Source: Acanthaster planci | Taxonomy: Eukaryota > Echinodermata > Asteroidea > Valvatida > Acanthasteridae | NCBI RefSeq assembly: GCF_001949145.1 | Contig: NW_019091388.1 | Location: forward strand, 1,544,935-1,608,934 | Reading direction: 5' to 3' | DNA length: 64,000 bases | Program-made: the position numbers and the translations under genes | The notes under the pieces: generated by a model | What the model was told of the DNA's origin: nothing | What the model saw: the letters and a program-made list of their open reading frames with translations, nothing else | Database searches by the model: none | Shown: piece after piece, positions 24,696 to 38,474 of the stretch | How the letters are laid out: every line of letters starts with the position of its first letter | Numbering within the stretch: position 1 is the stretch's first letter

Positions 24696-27605
24696 ATAAG
24701 TACACATTTCTGTGCCTGCTCATAAGCAGTGTCCCCCCATACACACATGCATTCCATATTGGCCTGGGCTATCAGACCATGACACTGGTACCGGTGAGAT
24801 CCAACTGGTGGGGGTGTAAGGTCATGCATTACAAGGGTCTTTGCTGTATGAAAGCTTGTCGTGGTGGTATATGAGAAAGTCCGTGACTAGTGTCCTGAAA
24901 CTTTAAGCCACTGGCTAATATAATAGGAGGAAGTCTGGTTTTGCGATTGGAAAGCAATACGTGTACATGAGCCTGAATTAACAGTTGTATATGTAAAGTG
25001 TAAATAACAATTTCAACATGTATAATTAACATTTAATTACTTTGTCAATGCACCTTTGAAAAATGAAATACTTTAATATTGAGCATTGTGTGCAAGTCCT
25101 ATTTACACATTGCGGCAAATCTTTTTAGCCCCATTTTCTTTTATTAATAATGTACGTTTGCATTATTTTGACATGCTGTTTAATTAGAGTTTAATTATTA
25201 CAAACTCTTTATCTTATTTGCATCTGGAAAAGCAGATCCTAACTATGGGACCAAGTACTCCTAACCGACAGTAAGAATTACCAGGAATCTCCAAAATAGT
25301 GAAAAGAAAGGTTTCAAACGTTTTGGTTGAGAACATTTTAATATGAAAACTGAGGACATCTGCATTTTCTTATTTGTTGATAATTTTGTTCTTCCACTCA
25401 GCATCAAAGACATAGACATACGTACGGACAGCAGTACTTCTATGACCTCTCCTGATGTCCAAAGGTTAATGGTTTTTTGGAAAGACAAAATTAAATGCAT
25501 TTTGAAGTTGCCCCTTCTCTTTTTAGAATGTTTTTGCTATGAATATGGAATGGGTTGCTATTATGGTTACCTAGGGTTTACTTCCATCCACCCCAGGCAG
25601 AAGTGCCCCCTCGTCGTTTGAAAAGAGCCGCATTGATCAGGAGTGATTAGTTTGTTGGTAGTGATGCCACCGTAATGCGTGCATTTCCAAGATGTTTATG
25701 AACCAGTAAAGTTCAGTGCAGACCAAAGGAGCCTCTGTTGCTAAGAAAATAGCACCCTCTCTTGGTCCAGCTCAAGGCCAATAGGGTACCAGTTCCCATA
25801 CTATGCGTAAATGCAGATCTGTACAAGTGGCCAATAGTGCATTTCCTTTAACATTTCCTTTAACAGTTAAGCTCAACTGGCCTTATTCACATGACCACCA
25901 TGTTGAATTGAAAGCGAGGATAGTTTTTACTTTGGGAACCTGAAAATGAAAGCAATGAAATAAAAAGTCATCACAAATCAGTGTCATTTTTGCTGAGGAA
26001 TAATTTAAAATTTGTTATTAATTATTTCTAAATGTTTTAATCACATTTAAAACAAAAAACAAAGTGAGGCATGGAACCCAAAATAGTCTGGCACCACCCC
26101 ATTTAATAGATTGCATTGAATTAGATTCTGAGAACATGTCAAAAAATGTCGGGCTTCCCTATAAATAGAGTCTGTATTGATAGCCACTGTGTGTTCATTA
26201 CAAATCAAGACTGGATGGCAGACCTTCGCCTGTATAAAGTGAAAAAGTTGTATTTTTCCCTCTGCCATTTCCTGGCAATTTCTTAAATTTTCCTTATTGC
26301 TTTGAATTGGAGGACGTGTCACCCCGGCAATCTGGCTATCTGTATACACAGGCACAGCTGATGGGTTAAAATGTCAAGCATGTCTCAACTCACGGCTTCC
26401 CAATTTGTTTTCTACACACACACAAATGTATTGTGCTGTGCATGGCTTGTGTTCTGGTGGCAAACAGCACTTTGTGAGTGCCCCAAAATACTGAAAAATA
26501 TCAGGTCGTGGCTCGAAGTAGGCAAATTCTGGTCAGATGACTGGTGCAAATCAGCATTTGTGGCATTTTGCTGTATATGTGTATCAAACTTTAAATGATA
26601 TATTTTGTCAATATTTGCAGCCAAAACTATTACCCTCTAGGAAGTGGTTATCACCTTCAAAGTTAAAGTGAAGAGCATTCTATCAAGGGTGAATGATTTA
26701 AGAAAAAAAAATCCTCTGATGCATTTGGTGGGAAGGCTTTTTAGGTACCCCTCCCCCATCGTTATCTAAGTATATGAATTACTTGGAAAAATGCAACTTC
26801 TTAATGAATGACGTTATATAAGGGATATATTCTTCCTGCAGCAAATTTCTAAGTAACAGCCCGGATTTGCTGTAAAACAAGGAACCTGTTTAAATGTATT
26901 GTAATGTGCTTAGTAACTAACAGTGCATGCGAGGCAGTGTCACAAAAACAAAAAAACTTGCTGCTTATAGGCTGTAAACTGTATATTCAGAGCAAAGGTA
27001 TACTTTCAATATTGTTTTAAAAATCCAATTTTGTATAAATGCTTTTACGTCAGTGCATCACATGCACAGCCTGTGTCTTAAGTACATTTATTGTTGTGAA
27101 GGATAATGCATATATTAATTTCTATTAGTTACATGTGGGTTTCCAAGCAGCTGTTCATAATGGGGATATCCAATATGTGTGCTCATGATTGTGGCTGTGT
27201 AGTCATTGTTTAAACCATCTTCTTGATGGCCGTGTCCACAAAGTGTACACTGTTTATCAGTGAATTGTAATCACTACACTTCATACATATTCATGTTCGA
27301 GAGCAGAACTCCCTCTGGTTCATTTATTATCACATGTCAGTCACTAATGCTGTTCACCAGGCGCGCACCCAAGGATCTGCACACAAGTGTTTATACACTA
27401 CCTTTAACTTGTTAGGATTAGTTTACAATGCATGCGCTTCATGAAGCTACATGTACACGTGCATGCATTGCCCTAGCTACCACTTACACAGGAAAAAGTG
27501 GCAGCTTACATTCATGTTGATTAGTGCTTTAAATGATGCTTGAAAATGTAATAGTGATTGAATGTGTATCAGGTATGGTAAAATTAACAGAATGTGGTTT
27601 ATTTT

Positions 27606-27733
27606 GGGTGGACAGTTGATGATGTCAACTCCATGAGGTATAAGAACTCAACAAACTGGTTCCCTTGGCTGTGCCTCAGGGGTTACTTTGTCAACTTACA
27701 ATACCTTGGGGCGCTAGCATCGACTGTCCACCC
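27606..27733. repeat. 128-bp element with 16-bp inverted ends
   Basis: GGGTGGACAGTTGATG at 27606 pairs with CATCGACTGTCCACCC at 27733, one mismatch. A small MITE is the simplest reading. No target duplication is clear. Confidence 0.5.
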
Positions 27734-28814
27734 TCAAACCATGTGATATTTCTATACTGTTCCACATCAACACAGTTTGTACTCTTTATTATGATATTCA
27801 GTATTTCTATTTTATACAGGATTACAAATGTAACTCAGTGATTGTAATGAAAAAAGAGGAACTGATTATTTTGATAAACATATCGTAGTTCTGTCAGAAT
27901 TTGTTCTGTTTTGCTGCAGAAAAAAATCAAAGTTTGCTCACAGATTACTTCGGTCTGCAAACAGCAGAATGTCACCCAGTGGTGCCCCCAATCCAGAAAG
28001 ACTAAACTTCAGTTCCTTATCGTATTTATGCAGCAAAAATGACTGCCAACTGTCATACATGTGTCAAATTGACTTTTCGGTTCCTTCATGAGCATTATGA
28101 AGACCAATGGCATCAGCCTATCAGCTTAAACAAATACTACAATGTTGAAATACAAGATGATAATTAACAAATACACTTCAGTAGAACTATGTAACACATC
28201 ATTTCCAGCTTGTCCTTTTCCAAGTATGCATACAGAGTAACAAGTGAACCAGGACCTGGGCATTACATGCACATGATACATACCCGTGTAACTCAAGTTG
28301 TAACCAGTGCATATGGTGTGCTACAGTGATGTAACATTGTTGCAGTGCTGTTGATATAGACAGAGCATATCAACCACAGTTTTCCCCGTTATGGCATATT
28401 GTAAGGGGAAATATTGAGGTAATGAATATACTTTACTTGAATGGGTATTTGAATTTAGAGTATGGCTGGTCTAGCATTCCTGTATCAGCAAAGCGTTGCC
28501 ATGGTGAGACAGTGGAGAAAACATAAGGGAGTGTATTGAAATTGCCTTGAAAGCCAAAGCCACACACGCAGAAATAGCAAAATTTGTTCCATGCGAAACT
28601 AAAGCTTTGGTCATTTTTTAAACTTGTCCGTTCTTGGTTCAAAGACCTTCATGGATTAAGAAAAAAAATGTAGTCTTTGCCAAAAATTACTAAGGCCTAT
28701 GCTCTTTGCAAACCGTTAAACTTGATAGATTTCATACAATTGATTTTGCACCAGGCGGCTTGCATTTCTCCACACAGTATCAATTCACTTGATTCTTGAG
28801 TTGACAGACTACAG

Positions 28815-29170
28815 AATTGGGCCATCCACAGACATACATGTATAAACACACAGACCACCCGTGTCGCGCATACAACCATGATTTTGAAAAGCGTGGGCAA
28901 GCAGTGGGCAAAATGATGGATGGCAGTACGTTCAGTGCAAATTGCACGACGCACTGGAAATGCATGTATTTATTTACATGTGCTCTCAAAATATGTTCCT
29001 GTTTTTACTTGTTGTATTGCTATCTCTTCTTTTCAAATGTTGCAGCCGCACTGTTTTGAAAATGCATGGGCCAGATTAAGTAAATAGATGATTTTTTTCA
29101 CAATCAAAAAATGGCTTCATAGAATTTTATGGCTGGACTTCTTCAACTGTGTAAATTCCCTATACCAAGG
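28815..29170 (+). repeat. Dispersed repeat, copy A
   Basis: Matches the reverse complement of 34455-34815 with many substitutions. Shared words include GATTTTGAAAAGC, GGATGGCAG, TATGAAGCCATTTTT-type and TATAGGGAATTT. Family unknown. An adjacent segment at 29165-29290 matches 51540-51620 instead, so more than one repeat may be nested here. Confidence 0.55.
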
Positions 29171-29290
29171 GGTGGATTTGCCCAACACTTTTTGATTTAG
29201 TCGGGTGCCATCTCCGCTACGGTACCCCGCTGTTGTTTTGAATAGGAGCTGTCCGTCTATGAGTTTATACGTCTGTTGGGCAATCTTCCT
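29165..29290 (-). repeat. Coding-like repeat fragment shared with 51.5 kb
   Basis: The minus-strand frame reads GYRSGDGTRLNQK after a GQLLF segment. The minus strand at about 51540-51620 reads GYRNEDGARLNMK after GQQRL. The similarity is at protein level with substitutions typical of a diverged mobile-element frame. No family was recognised. Confidence 0.4.
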
Positions 29291-29831
29291 GTAAATTGCA
29301 CCCTCTGTTGACCAAAGATTTCGAAATGCTACACCCTGGATATACACCATGTACATGTATCTGCAAGGGTAGCAAATACCAGGTCGTACATATAGCGTCT
29401 TGAATAAAGACTACCAAGGCCATTTGGTTCAGTATGAATCACGTGTTTATCACATAAACATCAAACGGTGGAGTGCTTGATGACCGTCACAACTCAGTCA
29501 GATGAACAATAGTAAACGGTCCAAAAATTCCTGAGTACTGCCTGTAGCTTAGCTGGACAAGTGGGGCCATTAATATCAGCAATATTTGTGTTTTCTTTGC
29601 AATTTACTACAACTTATCACAGTGATCAGGAAATAGAAAAAAATCTGATATTACATTTACTTTTGCCATTGTGAATAATTTGGTGCCATACAAATGCTGC
29701 AGCTGATGTCCATAACAGTAGACACATTGCCAAATTTGAATATACATGTACCAGCATTGGTTTGAATGAGCAGTTGTGTACAATTCACTCCAGAAGGCGC
29801 TGTTATTTGACGTAAAGGCTAGATTGCATTC

Positions 29832-31868
29832 TCAGTGCGTCAGCAAGCGTCTCCCTTTCAGTAAGCGCCGCCAGATCACTCGGATGCCAGAGTTGCTGCG
29901 CATCCTCTTGTGGAAGCCGTGCTTGCGCTTGCGCTTGACGTTGCTGGGCTGGTACTCCATGCCGCGTGCCTTGAAGCAGCAGGGGACCAGCGACGGGGTT
30001 CGGTGGTGCTGTAGCAGCAGCTGCCGTTGTCGGAGTGCTGGGTTACAGGGCGCCAGCCACCAGTGGGAGGCAGCGGCATTGCAGGGCCCCGTAGTCAGCG
30101 TTCTGTGTGGCAACGATGCTGAAGGAAATTGGGCAGTTTTTAAACACTTGAAGGCTCTGTCCAAAGAAACGATAAAGATAGTTGTTAATAATTAAATGAA
30201 GCTGACACAGTACATGTAAGTTCGATTTTCAAATTGGCTGCAAAGGGAGACAAAAGAAATCATCTTTTCTTGCACACACTAATATCACATTGTAAAATGA
30301 GGCTCTCAAAATCCACATTCTTTTCCAAGTGATATTTACTAAGCCAACAAACTTAAACTAACAGGAAACTAATCAAATGATAGCAGTGAGGGCAAAAATA
30401 ATATGAAAAATTCTGTGACAAACAAGATCACTGTTTCACTATGAACAAAAAACTCCATTGCTACCAAGAAATAATAGACTGGTTGATTGGCCTATTCTGA
30501 TCTTTTCTGGAGCTGCATCCTCAAGTCCAAAATGTGGAGGCTGAGGGCTTTTAAGTTTTTTTTTTTCAAGATGGTTGCTAAATATTAAAATTCTAAATGA
30601 TCACCTACTTTTTAGCTCAGAATATTTCAGTTCAGACTATTCAGAAATGACTGTTAGCTTTTTATTAACAATCTTGCTAGTTAGTAGAGTAAATGATTCA
30701 TGTTAATAGTTGTCTCTGTGTTTCTGTTATAGTGTCCAGATAATACCCATGAAAAATTATAGCTTTCTGAGGGTCAGAAAAATTAAAACAAAGGACACAG
30801 CTTCAGAGAAGGATGCATGTAAAGATAATTAACTGATTTGTTTTATGCGGCCTTATTTCAATTTTTATCATTCCAAAAGTCCACATTTCTCCTTTTAAAA
30901 TATTTGTTAACCATGTTGAAGTGAAATTGCAATCAAACAGAAATGCAGATTGCATCACAATACAACAAAATGCACGGACTGTCGGGAGAACACTCAAGTA
31001 TGCATTTTGAAATGAGAAGTGATTGGCCATTTTGAATGTAAAGGCAATCAGCAGTCATCTTAGGGAAAATATATAAATATTGACTGCTTCGAGTGGTACA
31101 GTTAAACTAGCCTTCTGAGGTGATCCATGGAGAATTCTATTTTCCCAAGACAAATCACGACATAAAGCAGTCAATATTTGTTTTCTAACACCTCTCCAGC
31201 AGATTTCCAGCTTGATTTAAGCAATAACTGATGAATTTGATGTAAACTGCTTATAAAAATACATCTAGTTGCATAGGAAATTGGTTGAAAAAAGTACCAG
31301 CACTTTCCCAAACTGCCTCTTCACAAAATGTTTAAACTCGGCTCTGTAGCGTAAGCACTTCGGAATGCTCGTGACGCGCAACGCTCATCAATAATACATT
31401 TGCCCACAACGCTGGTGGTCATGCCTACATGTATACAAGTAGTATGCAAGAAGAATGCTATGGGCACAGTACTTTGGTAGCCACAGGTAGAGTTCTATTG
31501 GCTGTACAATAGCAAATGCCATATGACAGGCTCTTGGCCCATCAAGATACAGAATCTGTGGGTGAGGTAATGGCAAATACAATGTACATGTACCCCATAG
31601 AAGCCGTCCGACTCCTCTGTTTGAAAATTCCAGATGGTCAACTGGGTTTTCCTTCAAGTGGCCTTATTTCACATGAACACTGACAAATCTCATGTTCCTC
31701 CCCCCCCGAAGGGGTACGTTTCATGTCTGAAATGAAATGAAGACGCACTTTAACTTACCTCTGAATTGTTCTTATGCCAGCATCTAACCCACAAGGACCT
31801 ACAGCAGTGGTTGGTATCAGCAGTCGATTCACTACCGCCCTGGTGGCTGCTAGGAATGATGCTGACAT
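29832..31868 (-). CDS. MRPL34: Mitochondrial large-subunit ribosomal protein bL34m, 2 exons
   Basis: Exon 1 is 31868-31759 and exon 2 is 30156-29832; the donor is AG|GTAAGT and the acceptor follows a pyrimidine tract ending TTTGGACAG, with the split Arg codon restored. The product is 144 residues. The last 41 residues carry the bL34 signature: [15 protein letters not shown], then a basic helix ending LKGRRLLTH. The first 37 residues ([17 protein letters not shown]...) are Ser/Ala/Arg-rich and lack acidic residues over the first 25, as expected of a mitochondrial targeting peptide; the linker between is poorly conserved. The product should be a structural protein of the mitoribosomal large subunit. 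No defect is seen. Confidence 0.9.
31075..31179. repeat. 105-bp element with perfect 15-bp inverted ends
   Basis: AAATATTGACTGCTT at 31075 and AAGCAGTCAATATTT at 31179 are exact reverse complements. Located in the intron of MRPL34. Probably a minimal MITE. Confidence 0.55.
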
Positions 31869-33834
31869 GCTCAATACTCAGAGATTTTGTATGTGCTGAA
31901 GAGAACAAACAAAAAACAAACTAGTGTAGCAACTTGGAAATACATGTACATGACCTTCTTGAATTTCATGAATTTCTCGGAAACTGGCAACAGGCTTTGG
32001 AAGGTCAAAAGGTAAGAACATGACACACAATGAGTCTTGCTCATCAAGTCATAGAGACAAGAACACTGTACATGTACAGTATAAAACAGATATTTTTCAA
32101 ATAACAAATTTTTGAAAAAAATCATCCATCATTGTCTTTCATAACAGAAACCAGCTACTTTAGGCTGAAAATGAATGTGATTGGTCAATGCGGGATGAAT
32201 GAGTTTCATATCTTGATTCTGACTGGCCAGTACTAGGCTTTTAATATTCCTTATCATAGTCCAAGACAAAATCTGATGTTCAAGGAAGCAATTTCCCCAA
32301 TTTTCTTTCTCCTGTGAACTTAACAATTTGAGGTTTGTCATGTTTGTAAAAAGTGTAGCGTGAACTAGTGGGGTCTTATCCTCCTAAACAGCAATACCAA
32401 AAAGGGGACACAACTCATAGGATTTACGACGACAAAACTTCTTTAATTCGCTCGAAATCTGGCTTACAGCTTTCTGCACTGCAGTCAGAACCACAACTAC
32501 CCGTTCCAACTCTTCTCCAAACAGAATGTATAACAATGTTAAACAATTCCCGCCCAGGAACTTTGCCAAACCTTCCTGCGCCCACCAAAACCCCAAGCAT
32601 CCCGAAACAGACACAAATTCCGGTGCGCCCAAAATGTTATACAATTATACAACAAGCAGGTCTGGGCACTCCACCGGAGGCTCTCCAGATCCACCGGCGC
32701 CTGAGGCTATTCTAGTGGTAAAAAAGCTATATTAACGGTCCGTTACAATCTTTATTTCAAATCTACAATGCAACAATGTGTGAAAAGAGCACAGTTTAAA
32801 TCATGTGAATTTACATGTAATAAAATGGAAACAGCTTCTGTCTTGCACTGTGCAGCTCCACTTTTTCCATAGGGTTGTTCAAATGCCTTGTCATGCAAAC
32901 CCACAATGCATTGCAAATGTCGAAAAGGTTTATTACTACTCTAACACTGTTTAATTAATAATAATAATATGAGTATTTATGGAGTGCCTGTAACATGGAT
33001 CAAAGTGCTATACATTATTACCCCTGCTCACTGGGCCCATGATAAATTCCAAATACCATCTGAGCTCCCTGGGGAACACACAGCTTGATGTTGCCATTTT
33101 CGGCACAAAGCAGCTAAATCAACCACAATAACCATCTCTGTAATCTCTATGATTTACGATCCTTACATGCCTAAAGACTTGTTGGTGATTGTGTATTTAA
33201 GGACCCCCATTTTTTTGTCATTTCAATCTTGCAAAACTGGTCATCCCGCCCCCCCGCCCAACAGTTGATCAAAATTTACATCAATCCCACACCCCAGGTC
33301 TAAACTGTTTTTAAACCTTTTTCTGTACACTTTAGTGACCATGATGCCTCCATTCTACCAGGGCAACGCAGTTTTCAACAGTCAAAACAGCTTCGACTAA
33401 AGTCTTATCGACAGACTTCTTTGCTTGTAAACCAAAGTAGGCAAGTCAATGCATCATACCCTGCACTTTTCTCAAATCGAAATAAAATACTCAACACCAT
33501 GCCCTGCCTAGCGATTACTGTGCACCTGATTTCACTGTTCTCTTCAGTCAGCTACGACTCCTTGCAACCCAGGGCATGGGGTTCTTGGAGTCAAACAAGG
33601 CCTGAAATGTAGGTGGCAGTTTGTTTTTTGTCCCTTTTGCACTCCCTCATTTCTAGGGATGTGCATTCTGAGTAGTCGCCGAATGTCAAGCAGTTACTTA
33701 ATCAACAATGTCGAACTTCAAACGAGGAATACCATAGGCCTAAGCATAAGGGCCTACATGTACCTATCTTCATACCGGTCATGCATGGAATGGACATGGC
33801 AGACCAATGGATGGGGTCTCCAACAGACCTGAAT

Positions 33835-34007
33835 CAAGTCGGACTTACATTGCTCTTTCCCAGTCAGTCATCCCTTCAGCCGGTACGCACTATACAGAGT
33901 ATTCGTGCTTGGCCCGGCAGCTCTCATAACCCTTATCAGGTGCCCTCATTTGATAACCTTTATTGCACAATGTGTGTCACAAGTCACCAGTCAGTAAGTC
34001 CGACTTG
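33835..34007. repeat. 173-bp segment bounded by 14-bp inverted repeats
   Basis: CAAGTCGGACTTAC at 33835 and GTAAGTCCGACTTG at 34007 are perfect reverse complements. Possible MITE; no target duplication was found. Confidence 0.4.
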
Positions 34008-34454
34008 ACAGATAAGCCAATCGGAGCCCGTCAGTGATATGTAGTTATTCGTACATGTAATTGCATATGAATGACATACTCTTGCATAATGTACACAGAA
34101 TGTCCACCAATCAAAGTAGTCAGACTTGTTCATATAATGCAGGTACCTGGTATGAACAACATAAAAACAAGTCCGGCAATGTCATTGGCTGCTACCAGTT
34201 GGTGGATGAGCCCATTCAATGTGTAGGCCTACAAATGGTTGGCAGAATCCTCAAGTCAGGATTTCTGAACTGAACTCATGGTAAAATTAAGTGGACACAA
34301 GAGGAGGCGAAGCAAGTAACAGCGCATGGTTTTGATCACAAACGCATAGACCGCCAGGTCCTATTCAAAATTGCAGGGGTTTTCATGATCTGCGACTAAA
34401 ATCAAAACTAAAATCAAAACTACATGTATACATGTGCAAATTCACCCCTTTTTC

Positions 34455-34815
34455 ATGTTGGTATAGGGAATTTAGGCACAGTTGAAGAACTCCAGCCATA
34501 AAAATCTATGAAGCCATTTTTCGATTGAAGAAAAATTGACTTTTTTCTTAATCTGTCCTGTAGAGATTCAAAACAATGCGGTTGTAACATTTGAAAAGAA
34601 GAGATAGCAGTACTGAAGAGCAGAACGGAGAACGTGTTTTGGAAGCATATGTGAACAAATACTAGGCAATGTACATGTAAGTGTGTTGTGCGTAATGTGT
34701 GCTGGAAACGCTGCCATCCACCATTTCGCCCATTGTGTTTGCCAGTGCTTTTCAAAATCACGGTTAGTACGCGCAAGACTGGCAGTCTATGCATTTTACA
34801 TGTATGATGTAGATA
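34455..34815 (-). repeat. Dispersed repeat, copy B (inverted)
   Basis: Reverse-complement homologue of 28815-29170, with GGTATAGGGAATTT at its left end and the GGATGGCAG-type block near 34715. Divergence is enough to suggest old copies. Confidence 0.55.
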
Positions 34816-35777
34816 TATATATTATGTCTGTGGTCTCGATATGTAGGCCTACCATCATGATCATGTGTATCCACAGTAGAAACGGAAACAGTGAATCACA
34901 CAAGACCAAGACACACATGTCCGACTTGAGTCAAGTCTAGGTCCCCCCCCCCAACATCTACTAAAACACATAGCTCCATAGCACAGCTAAGCACTTTATT
35001 TTCCATTCGGCATAGGCCTAGCTTTCTCACCTCAAAAAGACAGTAACTGGTTGACTGAAAAACCTGATCGCCAGTCAAGCACAAAAGTGAAAAGCACGAA
35101 GTTGTGAACCTGTGTGAGCCACTTACGTCAATGTGTCTCTGGAGGGCGCTTTTTCTTCATGACCGGTGTGGGCATGGACCACATAAAGTGTGGACCATAA
35201 TAGGCCGTTTTCCAATACTCAACTTCGTCTGCGTCTCAGCCGTGGTGTAGGAAACCAATCCTCGATTGTGGGCCTGAAGCGTTTAACTTTTAAGTTGAAA
35301 TACTATAATGTTAGGATTTTTTGCAACTTACCTGATGTTTTGTGACGCAATCAGACTTACTATTGCGCTTATAACCTCAAAGTCAGGAAGTAAAAAAAAA
35401 AAACAGTTGAAGCCTGAAACGGAGCCCGAGTCTAGTATTAGAAACCGGCCATAGGGATGCATTCATTGATCTCCTCCTCCATTATAGAGACTGGATTACG
35501 GAAGCTGGATAATTTGTCAAAAAAGTATTACACCCCCTACTTAAAAAATATTCACCCTGGCACTATCCAGCCTCCGCACTGGATACACTGATCTCTATGA
35601 AAAATTTTATTATAGAGCTCAGTGACTGGATACTTTAGGACATCGCGTCCAAAACGCGTCCCGCGTATGCGTATTTTCAGGAGGTAGTAAATAACAAGCT
35701 TTGCGAATTCGTTGCGTGTACTTTCAAATAGAGTTTTTCAAATAGAGTACCAAAGTGAATACGTCATGCGCACAATT

Positions 35778-36720
35778 AGTGTATAAAAGGCATGAGCGCG
35801 TAAACCAGCGCGTGAACCAACACACGCGCGTACTCCATTCGTTTGCACTGCACTTTCTGGTCCACAGTGACGTCACACTTCGGTACTCTGTACCAGTTGA
35901 GGTTTTTGTGCTTCAATCTCGAAGAAACACTGAATTCTGCACTTGGAATGGATAAATTTGGAAAGAATAATTGTTGAGGTTTACGCAGCAGTGAATTACC
36001 GGAGATTAACGTCAAGTTTGGAAGAAGGAACAGAAGGGAAATGTGAGTCGCACTTTATTTAGTTTCAGAAAGTTTCTCAAGTTCTCAAGTACTTTATAAA
36101 ACTTAATTCTAAGCCTAGTTAGGCCTAATAAGAAATTTACGACAGTCTCTCTAGCCTATTAGGCTTTGTAGGCCTATATGAAACTTCACTATCTCGAAGT
36201 TGAGACTGTCTGAAATGTTACTTATTGGCAAAAGTAGTTTCGAAAACTGAATGACTAATTTGTCGTTTATTTTCCCCAGATTTCACCGGAAAAATCTCCA
36301 AGACAGCCATGATTTGTAATTGCCGGATCTATAAAGACGAACTGAACCCGAATCGTGTGACAGACGATGTGATATGAGTGACAGAATTCTTTTTCGGAGC
36401 AGAGATGAAACCAAAGTGAGAAGCAGAGGGCTACGTTTCTGTTGAATGAAGGGAATTCAAAGTCAACGCAATGAAAGAAACTTTGTCTACATAACAAAAT
36501 TATTCGTTCTCAGTTAAAACTGACTTTTTTATGCCAAAAAGTAATTGTTAAATGTAAATCCTTAAGTCAGGCTGCGAACTCAACTTTTTAAGCTGATTAA
36601 TAAGTGTCTGTTTTAAAAGCAGCAGGAAGTTAGTTTAGTCGCTCATTTAAAGCTGCACTCACTTTGTGCTCACAGAAACGATTCTCACACTTGCCGCATG
36701 TCGGTTTTCAATAAAATTTA
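35778..36720 (+). promoter_or_regulatory. Possible TATA promoter with a spliced, apparently non-coding transcript
   Basis: A TATAAA box (35782) sits in GC-rich sequence. A donor-like AAT|GTGAGT follows at 36042, an acceptor-like TTATTTTCCCCAG at 36279 and AATAAA at 36710. Between them the longest frame after the acceptor is about two dozen codons (ATGATTTGTAATTGC onward). The pattern fits a short non-coding RNA, a 5' end whose coding exons are elsewhere, or an LTR remnant. All signals are short and could occur by chance. Confidence 0.25.
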
Positions 36721-38470
36721 CTCAATATATGAATGAATTTTATTTAGTACAATTTTTCGTGAGAATGTGTAAAATTAAAATCATTTTATTGATGAATTTT
36801 TCAGTGTAGTGCCGTTTACTAATACATAATAAATTGTAAATTAAGAAACCCAGCTTTTTGTTGCACTGAACAATACAAAGTCGAGGTTCATGTCTTGAAT
36901 GACATCAGAGTTTTGCTTAAAATTTAATATGCAGCATTGCATTACACGTAAAACCCCATTGTTCACTTAAAATTTCATTTTTATACATGCTAAAAATGCT
37001 ACTCCGGTATTTACATGTACCTGTGTTGTTTTTCTCACTGACAGTTCCATTCCAGTCTGAGCAACTATTCTGTAAGTAAAGCAAAACAATCCGAAATATA
37101 GTGCCAGTACTTGGTTATAATTTCCTTTATAAAATTTGTGTTGTTCGTGTACGTACAGGCGCACATGTGCGACCGCGGCGACAGGTCAGGCACGTTACTC
37201 TGAATTCAGCACTCATTGTGCAAAGACCAAATTAATTTCTGAAAAATAAACAAATACGTAGCTGCAGTGGAGCACGTAGTAAATACAGGACAGGGTTTTC
37301 AGTCGCCGTCAGGGTATTATCATCCAAAATTTCTTACCTTTATCACTCATCCCGAGATTTCCCCATAGACTTGTACTGTGGAAGTCCATATTTGCCGTCG
37401 TCCGCCTTGTGCCCTTTGTTGTGTCCCAATTCTGTCATTTACCTGTTCCAAACATGCCATTTTCCGTCGCCCGTCGTGTGTCGCCCGTCGTGCATCACCC
37501 ATCAAATGGGTTGCATAGGACCTGCAAAAGCTGGGGTTTAACAAATGACAATGTGATGATTACATTCACTTCTAAGGATCTTTCCCAATAAGGCAAGTAC
37601 AAATCCCACCAGCAAAATAATACTAGACTACCTCTGCCCCTTGACAAGAAAATGTCGCCTTTCTGAGAGTTCAACCAAGTACAGTGTTTTGGGGAAAAAC
37701 ATTTTCAGCAAAAATGATCAGGCCAACTTATACCCAGTCTAATTCTAATTTGCATACTAAAAAATGTGCCGACATGTTTTCATCAAATTCTAGAAAGAAA
37801 TCTGCCAACAGATACAGATATTCCATCTTGTCCTCTCAATTTCACCTTGAAATCCAGAAATACTAGACAGTGCTGTGGATAACAAACTGTTTATTAAAAG
37901 TACCACTTGGNNNNNNNNNNNNNNNNNNNNNNNNNNNNNNNNNNNNNNNNNNNNNNNNNNNNNNNNNNNNNNNNNNNNNNNNNNNNNNNGATCTCTGTGA
38001 GCCTTCAAGTTCCTGCAACTCTAGTCATGTCTAATTTGGAGTATACAGCAGATTTCATCAAAGGTATACCCGCCCTCAAAATAATATTGAATTAGTCCGT
38101 CTCTTGTGAAAACTATTAAGGAATCAAACATTGTAAATAATTTGTTATTTACTTTCTGTTCTGTGGGATATCGTGCAGGGACAGACAGAAATATCACATA
38201 GGCTATAGACCTAAAGTCAGGCCGTTAACGAGTAAAGTTATGTCTAGAGTAACTAAGTTGTCGATGTAACAAAAATGGTATTATTTCATATACACGTCAC
38301 TTAACCGATATCAGGATATTATTCCTTCTTTCAAGTGGAGTTCGGTGCAACTGCAAAAACGAATACATCTTCTAGCTCTACTGCTAAAATGAGAGTCAGG
38401 CATGGTGGATCGGTCGAACAAGCACATGTGCATGTGAAACGATCAAGGGTCAAAGTTAAAAATACCACTG
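36721..38470. other. Spacer before the first Polinton
   Basis: No gene is supported. Includes a CGTCGCCCGTCGTG direct repeat at about 37465-37490 and an N gap at 37911-37989. Confidence 0.5.
37911..37989. other. Assembly gap (79 N)
   Basis: Unknown bases. Frames crossing it are discarded. Confidence 0.95.
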
Positions 38471-38474
38471 CGCA

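Larger units (their letters stand above)
24696..29831. other. Intergenic region between maspardin and MRPL34
   Basis: No coding exon is supported. It would include the maspardin 3' untranslated region; the first clear polyadenylation-type AATAAA is near 25958, so the end is uncertain. It also holds a small palindromic element at 27606-27733 and a dispersed repeat at 28815-29170, listed separately. Confidence 0.5.
31869..35777. other. Intergenic region upstream of MRPL34
   Basis: Contains the second dispersed-repeat copy (34455-34815) and a small inverted repeat (33835-34007). Open frames at 32368-32735 overlap on both strands, have no recognisable domain and are not called. Nothing else is seen. 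Confidence 0.5.

Noticed and set aside
32368-32735. 115-aa Pro-rich frame and opposite-strand frame
   Set aside because: Considered an LTR or gag remnant because of the Pro/Gln content, but no zinc knuckle, protease or primer site is visible and both strands are open.
37460-37500. CRISPR-like or structured repeat (CGTCGCCCGTCGTG)
   Set aside because: Two short adjacent copies without spacers, in an animal genome; simple repetition.
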